From Croceivirga sp009797885 (GTDB lineage Bacteria; Bacteroidota; Bacteroidia; Flavobacteriales; Flavobacteriaceae): a DNA stretch of 64,000 nucleotides. A program made the translations under genes and the position numbers. Shown in pieces: positions 50,677 through 58,812 of the stretch; the first letter of the stretch is position 1; each line of letters starts with the position of its first letter. Under the pieces are notes generated by a model. That model was not told the origin of the DNA, did no database searches, and saw nothing but the letters and a program-made list of their open reading frames with translations. The stretch is from the NCBI GenBank assembly GCA_045866215.1, contig AP035880.1, positions 1,240,001 through 1,304,000 on the forward strand, in the 5' to 3' direction.

Positions 50677-51960
50677 TTGAACCTGGTTTTGAGTAAGAAA
50701 TGTAACTTAGCGCAAAAGCAATTTGTGAGGGTAGTTTATTCTTTTTTGGTTCAGCTCGCATGGTTTCATCTTCGCCTTATCGCCAAATTCAACCAGAAAA
50801 TCAAACTATTTGTGAATGGTAGAAAGCGGACCTTTCCAGTACTGGAAAATGCTTTGGCCCCATCTGACAAAATCATTTGGATGCATGTGGCTTCCTTGGG
50901 GGAGTATGAACAGGGACTGCCCTTATTGGAAAAGCTAAAAGCAAAGTACCCAAACCACAAATTGCTCCTTACCTTTTTCTCACCCTCGGGCTATGAGGTC
51001 AAAAAAGGGAAAACCCCAGCAGATGTGGTAGTTTATTTGCCCATGGACACCTTAAAAAATGCTAAGGTCTTTTTGGACATGGCAAAGCCCAAATTTGCAA
51101 TTTTCATTAAATACGAGATATGGCCCAACTATCTTCATGAATTGCAAAAAAGAGGTACTGCCACGCTCTTGGTTTCAGGAATCTTTTCCAAAAAACAGGT
51201 TTATTTTAAATGGTATGGTGGTTTCATGAGAAAGTCACTCCGCACTTTTTCGCATTTTTTTGTGCAGGAAGATCACTCCAAGGAAATGCTAAAATCCATT
51301 GGATTCCAAAACGTGACCGTAAGTGGCGATACCCGATTTGATAGGGTCAATGCCATTCTTGAACGGGACAACACCCTGGATTTTATGGAAGGGTTTAAAG
51401 CGGAGTCCCTGTGTTTTGTAGCTGGAAGCACATGGCCAGAAGATGAAAGGATATTGGTGAAATACATCAATAGCTCAACTAAGGGGATAAAGTTTGTTTT
51501 GGCTCCGCATAACATTAAAACGGCCCATATTGAAAACCTAAAAACATCAATTGACCAAAAGGTCCTATGCTATTCCGAATTGACCGCTAATGCCATTGCT
51601 GACATTGATGTGCTCATTGTTGATACCATTGGACTTTTGACCAAAATATATAGTTATGCGGATTTCACCTATGTAGGCGGTGGTTTTGCAACAGGGCTGC
51701 ACAACACCTTGGAACCAGCTGTATTTGGTGTTCCGGTAATCTTTGGCCCAAAGTATCACAATTTCAATGAGGCCGTGGATTTGGTGAACCTAAAAGGAGG
51801 ACTTTCCGTTAAGGACCAGAGTGAATTTGACACCACCATGGAAAGGCTACTCAATGACCCTGACCTTGCCATACGGACCGGTAATGGCAATATCCAATAC
51901 ATCCAGCGAAAAATTGGTGCTACACAAACAGTTATGCAGTATATTGGAAACTTGATTTGA
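50677..51960 (+). CDS. kdtA: 3-deoxy-D-manno-octulosonic acid (Kdo) transferase
   Basis: Adds Kdo to lipid A precursor in lipopolysaccharide synthesis at the inner membrane. The product has the WaaA layout: a hydrophobic N-terminal anchor, then WMHVASLGEYEQGLPLLEKLK, the domain HKLLLTFFSPSGYEVKKG, a central FIKYEIWPNYLHEL, SGDTRFDRV, the GT-B donor site FVAGSTWPEDERIL and YVGGGFATGLHNTLEPAVFGVPVIFGP. The frame opens with ATG at 50677, but the GTG at 50725 (VRVVYSFLVQLAW) gives a start that matches the family better; both are recorded. It is divergent from the degT-galE operon. An MFS gene follows 34 bases later. Confidence 0.93.
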   Translation: MNLVLSKKCNLAQKQFVRVVYSFLVQLAWFHLRLIAKFNQKIKLFVNGRKRTFPVLENALAPSDKIIWMHVASLGEYEQGLPLLEKLKAKYPNHKLLLTFFSPSGYEVKKGKTPADVVVYLPMDTLKNAKVFLDMAKPKFAIFIKYEIWPNYLHELQKRGTATLLVSGIFSKKQVYFKWYGGFMRKSLRTFSHFFVQEDHSKEMLKSIGFQNVTVSGDTRFDRVNAILERDNTLDFMEGFKAESLCFVAGSTWPEDERILVKYINSSTKGIKFVLAPHNIKTAHIENLKTSIDQKVLCYSELTANAIADIDVLIVDTIGLLTKIYSYADFTYVGGGFATGLHNTLEPAVFGVPVIFGPKYHNFNEAVDLVNLKGGLSVKDQSEFDTTMERLLNDPDLAIRTGNGNIQYIQRKIGATQTVMQYIGNLI

Positions 51961-51994
51961 TTTTTTAGCAGTTGTAACCAAACCTAAACCAAAA

Positions 51995-53374
51995 ATGGAT
52001 AAACGTATATTCAGGATTTCAATTACGGCAGCCCTCGCCGGATTCTTATTTGGATTTGATACCGTGGTCATCAGTGGTGCCAACCAACCCATAAAGGAGC
52101 TTTGGGAAACCAATTGGTTCTTGGGCGATTCCATTTTCACGTTTCACGGCATATTTATCATGTCCATGGCTTTGTGGGGAACGGTACTTGGCTCCTTGTT
52201 CGGGGGTATTCCAACCGACAAGTTGGGTAGAAAAAAAACATTGTTTTGGATCGGGGTGCTCTATTTTGTCTCCGCCCTAGGTTCCGCTGTGGCTACCGAA
52301 CCCTATAGTTTTTCTTTTTTTAGGTTTATCGGAGGTGTAGGTGTAGGGGCATCTTCGGTTGCTGCCCCAATTTATATTTCTGAAATATCTTCTGCGCAAA
52401 ACAGGGGAAGGCTTACCGCCTTGTACCAATTCAATATTGTATTTGGAATATTGATAGCTTTCATTTCCAACTACCTGATCGGTTCCATTTTCACTGAAGA
52501 AGTAGCTTGGCGTTGGATGCTTGGTGTGGAAGGAATACCGGCCTTAATTTACACCTTACTGGTCCTAAAAATTCCCCAAAGCCCCAGATGGCTCTTGTTA
52601 AAGGACAATCCGGATGCAGCTGTAATCAAGTCGTTGACCTTACTGGGAATAAAGGAAAGTGAGGCCAGTATCCAATTGGCCCAAATAAAGGTCTCCTTGG
52701 TTGAATCCATTGAGAAGAAAAAGGAAAAGCTATTCTCCGGAAAATACAATAAACCGCTTTTGCTTGCCTTCTTGTTGGCCTTTTTCAACCAGCTCTCGGG
52801 CATTAATTTTGTACTGTACTATGCTCCGGAGATTTTGGAGCGGGCCGGATTGGCAACCGGGGAATCCCTTTTCAGTTCCATATCCATAGGGATCGTCAAC
52901 TTACTGTTTACTTTTGTAGGCATTGCCCTTATTGATAGACTGGGACGAAAACAACTAATGTATATTGGATCAATGGGCTATATCATTAGTCTTGCCATGG
53001 TAGGATGGTGTTTTTATTCTGGAGCAAGTTCCGTTTTATTGCTCATTTTTATATTGGTTTTTATTGCCTCCCACGCTGTAGGACAGGGGTCGGTAATCTG
53101 GGTGTTTATTTCAGAGATATTCCCGAATAAGGTTCGGGCCTATGGGCAATCTTGGGGAACAGGAACGCATTGGGTCTTCGCTGCACTCATTACCTTATTG
53201 ACCCCTACCTTTTTGGACAGTGAAATTGGAATCTTCAAGGAAAACCCCTGGCCCATTTTTCTGTTTTTCGCAGGTATGATGATACTACAGTTACTTTGGG
53301 TTGTCTTTATGATGCCGGAAACCAAGGGAATCTCGTTGGAGGATTTGGCCAAAAAACTGGGCCTTTCCAAATAA
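51995..53374 (+). CDS. Sugar porter family MFS transporter
   Basis: A 459-residue twelve-helix permease of the sugar porter family (MFS). Hallmarks are the first helix ITAALAGFLFGFDTVVISGA, GGIPTDKLGRKKTL, RFIGGVGVGASSVAAPIYISEISSAQNRGRLTAL, PQSPRWLL, QLSGINFVLYYAPEI, DRLGRKQLMYIGS and MMPETKGISLEDLA. It is expected to import a monosaccharide with protons, like XylE or GalP, but the exact sugar cannot be read. It lies 34 bases after kdtA on the same strand, and a small membrane peptide gene follows. Confidence 0.94.
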   Translation: MDKRIFRISITAALAGFLFGFDTVVISGANQPIKELWETNWFLGDSIFTFHGIFIMSMALWGTVLGSLFGGIPTDKLGRKKTLFWIGVLYFVSALGSAVATEPYSFSFFRFIGGVGVGASSVAAPIYISEISSAQNRGRLTALYQFNIVFGILIAFISNYLIGSIFTEEVAWRWMLGVEGIPALIYTLLVLKIPQSPRWLLLKDNPDAAVIKSLTLLGIKESEASIQLAQIKVSLVESIEKKKEKLFSGKYNKPLLLAFLLAFFNQLSGINFVLYYAPEILERAGLATGESLFSSISIGIVNLLFTFVGIALIDRLGRKQLMYIGSMGYIISLAMVGWCFYSGASSVLLLIFILVFIASHAVGQGSVIWVFISEIFPNKVRAYGQSWGTGTHWVFAALITLLTPTFLDSEIGIFKENPWPIFLFFAGMMILQLLWVVFMMPETKGISLEDLAKKLGLSK

Positions 53375-53494
53375 TTTTCAACATCAAAAAAGCTGCCTTA
53401 TACAGGACAAAGCTTGGGATTGGTCGAATTAACCGTTGTTTTTTGACCCAATTCCTTTAAGAAATCGTTATATTTATTAGAAATAGCATTCTCT

Positions 53495-53644
53495 ATGACA
53501 CAGAACACTACTATGGGAGCTAGCTTTTTAAATCTATTTCTTAGAATAATGGTCTATGCATTGATTGGGATTCTAATCGCCATTCCACTTTGTATCATCG
53601 GAGACCAACTCGGAATTTTCGATGCATTGGGCATTCAGTTTTAG
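53495..53644 (+). CDS. Small single-span membrane protein, 49 residues
   Basis: An ATG-started frame in an otherwise empty 300-base gap between the sugar porter and pfkA. The product starts MTQNTTMGASFLNLFLRIMV, continues with a membrane helix YALIGILIAIPLCIIGDQ and ends GIFDALGIQF. The single helix of about 18 hydrophobic residues, with polar ends and a charged turn, is what a real small membrane protein looks like. It reads in the direction of the sugar porter, 120 bases after it, and converges on pfkA with 30 bases between the stops. I do not know a family. Confidence 0.65.
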   Translation: MTQNTTMGASFLNLFLRIMVYALIGILIAIPLCIIGDQLGIFDALGIQF

Positions 53645-53674
53645 AGAGCCTCCCAAAATTAAGATCCGGCAGTT

Positions 53675-54976
53675 TTACATCACAAAAGGCTGTCCCGTAC
53701 TTTGAAGCACAGCAAACCAAAAATCGCTTTCCAAATCTATCTTTTTTCGTTTTTTGGTCACTGCTGAAATGGGCAAATAAACAGAATTATTGTTCACCCT
53801 ACCGACAACGAATTTTGTTTTTCCCGCCATGGCACCGTGTACGGCCATATAGGCCAAACCACTGCAAAAAACGCTGTCCCCGGAGTTTGCGGCCGCACTG
53901 CGAACGATATAACTTGGGTCAATATATTTTACTGTAATGGGCAAAATTTCCTTGAAATATTCTATGATCTTATCTTTTAGAAAGACCCCAATATCATCGT
54001 GTTTTACATTTCCGGAAGCATCTTTTTTTACATCTTCCTTGGCAAACAAATGTTGACCGGCACCCTCTGCCACTACAATGACCGCATGGTGTTTGGACTC
54101 CAATCGTCTTTTTAGCGATTCCAAAAACCCGTTCTCCCCGTACAGGTTGAATTCGGACTCCGGAATCAGGACAAAATTCACAACTGGTTGGGCCAATGCC
54201 GCAGAAGCGGCGATAAAACCACTATCCCTTCCCATTAACTTTACGATGGAAACCCCGTTGTAGGCACCTTTTGCCTCATTATGGGCATCCCGTAAAATTG
54301 GGCTGGCAATATCAAAGGAAGTTTCAAATCCGAAGGATTTATCAATAATGTCGATATCGTTATCAATGGTTTTTGGAATACCAACCACAGCAATATCCAA
54401 TCCCCTTCTTTTGATTTCCTCACCAATGGCATCAGAACCTTTTAAAGTACCATCACCACCAATAGTGAAAAGAATATTGATGTCGTTTTCCACCAGTGTA
54501 TCCACCATCACCCCAAGATCTTGGGCTCCCCTTGAAGAGCCTAAAATTGTACCTCCAAACTGGTGTATGTCCTTTACCTTATCTGGGGTAAGTTCCTCCA
54601 GATTATGCTTCATTTTTGGATTGAGACCCTCATATCCATAGGGAATACCCAATATTCGCTTTACCCCATAGAAATAATGCAGGGCCATTACCACACCCCT
54701 GATTACGTTATTTATCCCGGGACAAAGTCCACCACAGGTGACTATGGCCGCCGTTGTCTTCTTTGGGTCAAAATAAATGTTTTGACGGGGGCCCGCTTTT
54801 TCCAGGCAATTGGGTTCTTGCCCATTGGCAAGACAAGAATTGTAGGTTTCCATGGAGAGATCGTAAACCAGCCTGTCGTTATCATCAACATAGTTGAAGA
54901 TATTATCCCCCCTAACAGTACTTAACTGTAGGGGGGATTCAATCGCTGCCTCTCCCAAATTTTCTATTTGGAACAT
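53675..54976 (-). CDS. pfkA: 6-phosphofructokinase, long clade, ATP-type active site
   Basis: Phosphorylates fructose 6-phosphate to fructose 1,6-bisphosphate. The 433-residue product is longer than the E. coli enzyme (320). Signatures are VTCGGLCPGINNVIRG, GGTILGSSRG, ILFTIGGDGTLKGSDAI, VVGIPKTIDNDIDIID and KLMGRDSGFIAA. The residue after GGD is Gly, which favours ATP as donor; the later GIPKTIDND has Lys where the E. coli enzyme has Gly, a mixture found in the plant-type/long ATP-PFK clade. It has a C-terminal extension. It is 14 bases after pckA on the same strand, so a glycolytic kinase is co-transcribed with a gluconeogenic carboxykinase. Confidence 0.93.
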   Translation of the reverse strand: MFQIENLGEAAIESPLQLSTVRGDNIFNYVDDNDRLVYDLSMETYNSCLANGQEPNCLEKAGPRQNIYFDPKKTTAAIVTCGGLCPGINNVIRGVVMALHYFYGVKRILGIPYGYEGLNPKMKHNLEELTPDKVKDIHQFGGTILGSSRGAQDLGVMVDTLVENDINILFTIGGDGTLKGSDAIGEEIKRRGLDIAVVGIPKTIDNDIDIIDKSFGFETSFDIASPILRDAHNEAKGAYNGVSIVKLMGRDSGFIAASAALAQPVVNFVLIPESEFNLYGENGFLESLKRRLESKHHAVIVVAEGAGQHLFAKEDVKKDASGNVKHDDIGVFLKDKIIEYFKEILPITVKYIDPSYIVRSAAANSGDSVFCSGLAYMAVHGAMAGKTKFVVGRVNNNSVYLPISAVTKKRKKIDLESDFWFAVLQSTGQPFVM

Positions 54977-54990
54977 ATAGACGTTATTGA

Positions 54991-56619
54991 TTAAATATGA
55001 TAATTCATTTCATGATGCGAATCAATCAGCGGTCCTCCATTTAAAATTTCCTCTGATGCTTCACTGGCAAATTTATCAAAGTTAATGTGGAAAGAATGCG
55101 CTAATTGAATTGCTTTACTAACATAAGCACCTTTTTGTAACCATGTATTCATTGGATCTAGGATTTCCGTAGGAACACTCGGACAATATTTGGGCATAAA
55201 CAATCCAAAAATAGGGTGTACCTCATAATCCACTTTTTCCAATTCCCCTTCCAAAATGGCAGAAATCATGGCCCTGGTGTATTTCAATTTAATACGTGAA
55301 CCTACCCCATAGGGACCACCACTCCATCCTGTATTGATCAACCAAACATTTACACCGGCCTCGGTCATCTTTTTACTCAACATTTCTGCATAGACGGCCG
55401 GATGCAATGGCATAAAAGGCTCGCCAAAACACGCAGAGAAAGAAGGTACTGGCTCATTGATTCCCGCTTCTGTTCCCGCAACCTTGGCGGTGTAACCAGA
55501 GATGAAATGATAAGCCGCCTGCCCAGGGGTAAGTTTGGATACCGGAGGCAATACGCCAAAGGCATCACAGGTAAGGAAGAAAATGTTCTTTGGGTTATCC
55601 GCATAGGATGGCACCTGTAAGTTATCGATATGTTCAAGGGGATAGCTCACCCTGGTGTTCAATGTAATGGTACTATCAAAATAGTCCACTTCCTTGGTAC
55701 CTTCCTTGAACATTACATTTTCCAGGAGTGCTCCAGGACGGATGGCTCGATAAATGTCCGGTTCCTTTTCCTCGGTGAGGTCAATAACCTTGGCATAACA
55801 ACCCCCTTCAAAGTTAAAAATGGTATTCTCGGCTGTCCAACCATGCTCATCATCGCCTATGAGTTTTCGATTTGGATCGGCAGATAAAGTGGTTTTACCT
55901 GTTCCCGAAAGCCCAAAGTAAATGGCAGTGTCCCCTTTTTCCCCAACATTGGCAGAGCAGTGCATGGGCAGGACATTCATCTCTACTGGCAAGATGAAGT
56001 TCAATGCAGTAAACACTCCTTTCTTCATTTCGCCAGGGTATTCAGATCCCCCAACGAGCGCTATTTTTCGCGTGTAGTCCAAAATTGAGAAGTTCCCGGC
56101 GATAATTCCAAAATCTTTAGGGTTTGGCGCCTCATAACCTGGCGCACAGAGTAGCAACCACTCTTCTTCAAAGTCCTTCAACTCTTCCTCTGGGAGTCGA
56201 ATGAACATGTTCTTAACGAAGTAATTGGACCATGGGTATTCTGTAACGCTCCTAACGTTCATTCGATACCGTGGGTCCGCACAAACTGCGGCATCACGTA
56301 CATAAATCTCCTTTCCTGACAAATAATTGACTACTTCGTCATAAAGCTTCTCAAAATTTTCCGGAGAGATGGGCTTGTTAATTCTTCCCCACCAAATCCT
56401 GTCTTTGGTATAATCATCCTTTACCAAAAAACGGTCTTTGGGCGAGCGTCCGGTAAATTTACCCGTATTGATGGCCAAAGTGCCATTTTCCGACTCTACA
56501 CCCATTCCTTTTTCAACGGTAATCTTTTGAAGGGTCTCTGGATCTAAGTTCCAATGCGCTGTGGCATTCTTGATCCCGTACTTTTCCAATTCTCTTGTTT
56601 TTCCTGTAACGGCATTCAT
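54991..56619 (-). CDS. pckA: Phosphoenolpyruvate carboxykinase (ATP)
   Basis: Converts oxaloacetate and ATP to phosphoenolpyruvate, CO2 and ADP, opening gluconeogenesis from C4 acids. The 542-residue ATP-type enzyme has FTGRSPKDRFLVKDD, NYFVKNMFIRLP, ALVGGSEYPGEMKKGVFTALNF, the P-loop IYFGLSGTGKTTLSADP, the metal motif LIGDDEHGW and the loop after it, ENVMFKEGTKEVDYFD, and RVSYPLEHIDN. Length and motif order match E. coli Pck. It heads the pckA-pfkA operon. Upstream (56620-56865) lie an SLC13 remnant and a terminator, so it has its own promoter somewhere in that gap. Confidence 0.97.
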   Translation of the reverse strand: MNAVTGKTRELEKYGIKNATAHWNLDPETLQKITVEKGMGVESENGTLAINTGKFTGRSPKDRFLVKDDYTKDRIWWGRINKPISPENFEKLYDEVVNYLSGKEIYVRDAAVCADPRYRMNVRSVTEYPWSNYFVKNMFIRLPEEELKDFEEEWLLLCAPGYEAPNPKDFGIIAGNFSILDYTRKIALVGGSEYPGEMKKGVFTALNFILPVEMNVLPMHCSANVGEKGDTAIYFGLSGTGKTTLSADPNRKLIGDDEHGWTAENTIFNFEGGCYAKVIDLTEEKEPDIYRAIRPGALLENVMFKEGTKEVDYFDSTITLNTRVSYPLEHIDNLQVPSYADNPKNIFFLTCDAFGVLPPVSKLTPGQAAYHFISGYTAKVAGTEAGINEPVPSFSACFGEPFMPLHPAVYAEMLSKKMTEAGVNVWLINTGWSGGPYGVGSRIKLKYTRAMISAILEGELEKVDYEVHPIFGLFMPKYCPSVPTEILDPMNTWLQKGAYVSKAIQLAHSFHINFDKFASEASEEILNGGPLIDSHHEMNYHI

Positions 56620-56631
56620 AATGTTATTGAT

Positions 56632-56706
56632 TTAAAGTTTGCGTCCAAAATTCCAGACCAACGGTACTATCAGCACCGCGGTTAAAAAACCAGTAATAGT
56701 GGCCAC
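56632..56706 (-). pseudogene. Remnant of an SLC13 transporter C-terminus
   Basis: On the minus strand the frame ending at 56632 reads GFLTAVLIVPLVWNFGRKL. The SLC13 carrier at 58813-60651 ends FFITTVLVVPLVWNF: 11 of 15 residues are identical. An in-frame TAA sits immediately upstream (56709-56707), so only the last 25 codons or so remain. It lies between DUF4914 and pckA. Confidence 0.65.
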
Positions 56707-56782
56707 TTACCTTTATTCAATCCTAAAAACACCTGCTAAGGGGAATGGGATCGTCACTCCGTCGAAATTTTTTAAAGAGCGA

Positions 56783-56813
56783 GAACCCGCATTACTCCTG
56801 GAGATGCGGGTTC
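56783..56813 (-). terminator. Hairpin terminator downstream of the DUF4914 gene
   Basis: GAACCCGCAT (56783-56792) and ATGCGGGTTC (56804-56813) form a perfect 10-bp stem with an 11-base loop, 52 bases past the DUF4914 stop. On the minus strand it is followed by TCGCTCTTTAAAAAATTT, a weak T-tract. It separates the SLC13-DUF4914 transcript from pckA-pfkA. Confidence 0.75.
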
Positions 56814-56865
56814 GCCTCTATCTAAAAGGTTTAAACCACTTTATATTGATTAAATGTTATTCAAT

Positions 56866-58752
56866 TTACGACTTAAATACTTGTTCATAATCCTCCACGG
56901 AACCGTTGTCCAAGCAGCATTCGATGATGCGTTTACCCAGTGGGTCCAAAGTATCATCTTGAAACTGCGCCAACGTTTTAATGAAGAAATCATATAATAT
57001 ATCAGCACCTTTATCGTATGCTTTCTTTCCTACTTCTTCCTGATATTCCACTTTTAGGAACCATTTTGGAATTTGCCGTCCTTCTACTTTCATGGAGTTC
57101 ATTGCATAACCCAACAAACTGCACCTGGAAGCACTTAGTCTATGTGGGGAGAAGTTGGCATTCCCCCTACGCGCAAGATACTCACGGCTAATCCATTGTG
57201 GCATGAAGCTTGTTTTCCACGCCCCAATATGTTGGTTCGGTGTAAGGATATACTTTACACCTGGGGTATTCTGTATTTGTTCAAGCAACAGATTGGCCTG
57301 TTTCACCTTTTTGCCCGTAGCAAATGGCCAATAACTGCCCACACCTTCGCTACTAATGCCTTTGGTCTGGATAATACTTGGGTTTGCATGTCCCCTAGGG
57401 GCTACCAAACGCCACAACCAAGCCAGTGCCGGTGGCAATATATGCATGACTCCAACAATTCCATAATTTGGATTTTTCTTGGTACAGGGTGGTGTTCGCA
57501 GGCCAATACTCCTAATATCTACCCTAACCGGTTTGGAGTATACTCCTGGAACCGATTCGCGAGGTAAAATTACCCTTGGATTTGGACAGGGTACTCCCGG
57601 CTCATCCTCCTTATGGTCCCAAATCAAGGCGCGCCCTCCGGGAACGGCTTCAATATTTAAGAACAACAGGGGGTTATCCGGAAGGGCCGTAATTTTTTCG
57701 AGCATCATATCCTTGCCATAATCATCAATATGGTCCACACGAACAAACCAGGCATCTTCCGCATCTTCAAGCCATAATTTCTTGGCATCTTTCTGAAGAT
57801 TGGGGTGGCATAATGCCATATCGTCTGTAACGGGTTGCAGGTCACAGGTTCTGGGAAGTTCAATTGTACGTTCTTCACCGGTCAGAACATTTTTACCCAG
57901 TAAGAGGCTACCATCGGGTTGCCTGTGGGGCAATTGAAGCATCTCACTTTTTCCACCGCCACTGGCTCCTTCATGCATCATGGTAACCACGTTATCATAG
58001 GGTGTGATCACACGTACGGTTGAACAGTGGGCCGTAACCCAACCTTCATCTTCCCCCTTACCGATCAACATACCGTACACTCCCTTCTTGGCACTGGGGC
58101 CTGGATAGAGATTGTATGAGAACATTTCGTATTTACCCGGTATCCGGTTGTGTACCACGACTTGTTTCCCTTCAAAATGAGTATGGCGGAAAGGAGGCGC
58201 AGCATATATCACAGCTTCGGGGGCAAAGTCCTCTGGTAATTCATCCGGGTCAAGTATCCCTTGCAACAGGGCCAATCCCAATCCAAAAAAACCTGTATTG
58301 GCCGGAATGACGGCCACCGCATCATATCCCATACCCGGTTGGCCTGCATGGAAATAGAACATTCCCAAATCCTGTGTTTTCAACCATTCGAAAGTTTCCG
58401 TTCTTAGGGAGTCAAAAGAAGTACCAAACCTTTTTTCATAGGTAGGTTTATCAGTGGGCAGATCATCGGCTATTACCATACAATTGGGATCGCGACGACG
58501 CATGTATACTTCGGTGTAATTGGCCGCGATGCCATTTTTGGTACGGGCCACTTCGGCCTCAAGGTAACTTCGCCCATCCGGCAAATCGAATCGCACTTCA
58601 TGAAAGTTGCTATCCTTACCCCCGGCGGCCAAGTCCACCAACTGCTGTACATTTCGTGCAACAGTAACACTTGGTGCCTTATCCAACAATTCCTGTAGCT
58701 CAGTGATGTTTCCAACAGGGAGCTTTGTTGAGGTCGTTTCCATATCAATCAT
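56866..58752 (-). CDS. DUF4914 protein, PEPCK-like kinase fold, function unknown
   Basis: A 628-residue cytoplasmic protein (no signal, no membrane helix) that I assign to the DUF4914 family. It has a P-loop of carboxykinase type in MHEGASGGGKSEML (G262 to K268) and an acidic pair after it in PVTDDMALCHPN (D310, D311), in the order and spacing of PEPCK kinase-1a and kinase-2. A conserved basic or aromatic N-terminal half (FYFHAGQPGMGYDAVAVIPAN, FEGKQVVVHNRIPGKYEMFSYNLYPGPS) has no match to normal PEPCK substrate sites known to me. The C-terminal half contains CPNPRVILPRESVPGV and a cysteine (RTPPCTKKNPNYG). Distinct from pckA, which is next door. Downstream of the SLC13 carrier (60-base gap), probably co-transcribed. 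Confidence 0.85.
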   Translation of the reverse strand: MIDMETTSTKLPVGNITELQELLDKAPSVTVARNVQQLVDLAAGGKDSNFHEVRFDLPDGRSYLEAEVARTKNGIAANYTEVYMRRRDPNCMVIADDLPTDKPTYEKRFGTSFDSLRTETFEWLKTQDLGMFYFHAGQPGMGYDAVAVIPANTGFFGLGLALLQGILDPDELPEDFAPEAVIYAAPPFRHTHFEGKQVVVHNRIPGKYEMFSYNLYPGPSAKKGVYGMLIGKGEDEGWVTAHCSTVRVITPYDNVVTMMHEGASGGGKSEMLQLPHRQPDGSLLLGKNVLTGEERTIELPRTCDLQPVTDDMALCHPNLQKDAKKLWLEDAEDAWFVRVDHIDDYGKDMMLEKITALPDNPLLFLNIEAVPGGRALIWDHKEDEPGVPCPNPRVILPRESVPGVYSKPVRVDIRSIGLRTPPCTKKNPNYGIVGVMHILPPALAWLWRLVAPRGHANPSIIQTKGISSEGVGSYWPFATGKKVKQANLLLEQIQNTPGVKYILTPNQHIGAWKTSFMPQWISREYLARRGNANFSPHRLSASRCSLLGYAMNSMKVEGRQIPKWFLKVEYQEEVGKKAYDKGADILYDFFIKTLAQFQDDTLDPLGKRIIECCLDNGSVEDYEQVFKS

Positions 58753-58812
58753 AGTTCTATATTTGGTTAAATGAATTAAATTTTTCTTTCAAAATATTTT
58801 TAAAGGTCATGT

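Noticed and set aside
56866..58752. DUF4914 gene as a GTP-type PEP carboxykinase
   Set aside because: The P-loop is similar, but the substrate-binding motifs of GTP-PEPCK are not seen, and a complete ATP-PEPCK is next to it.
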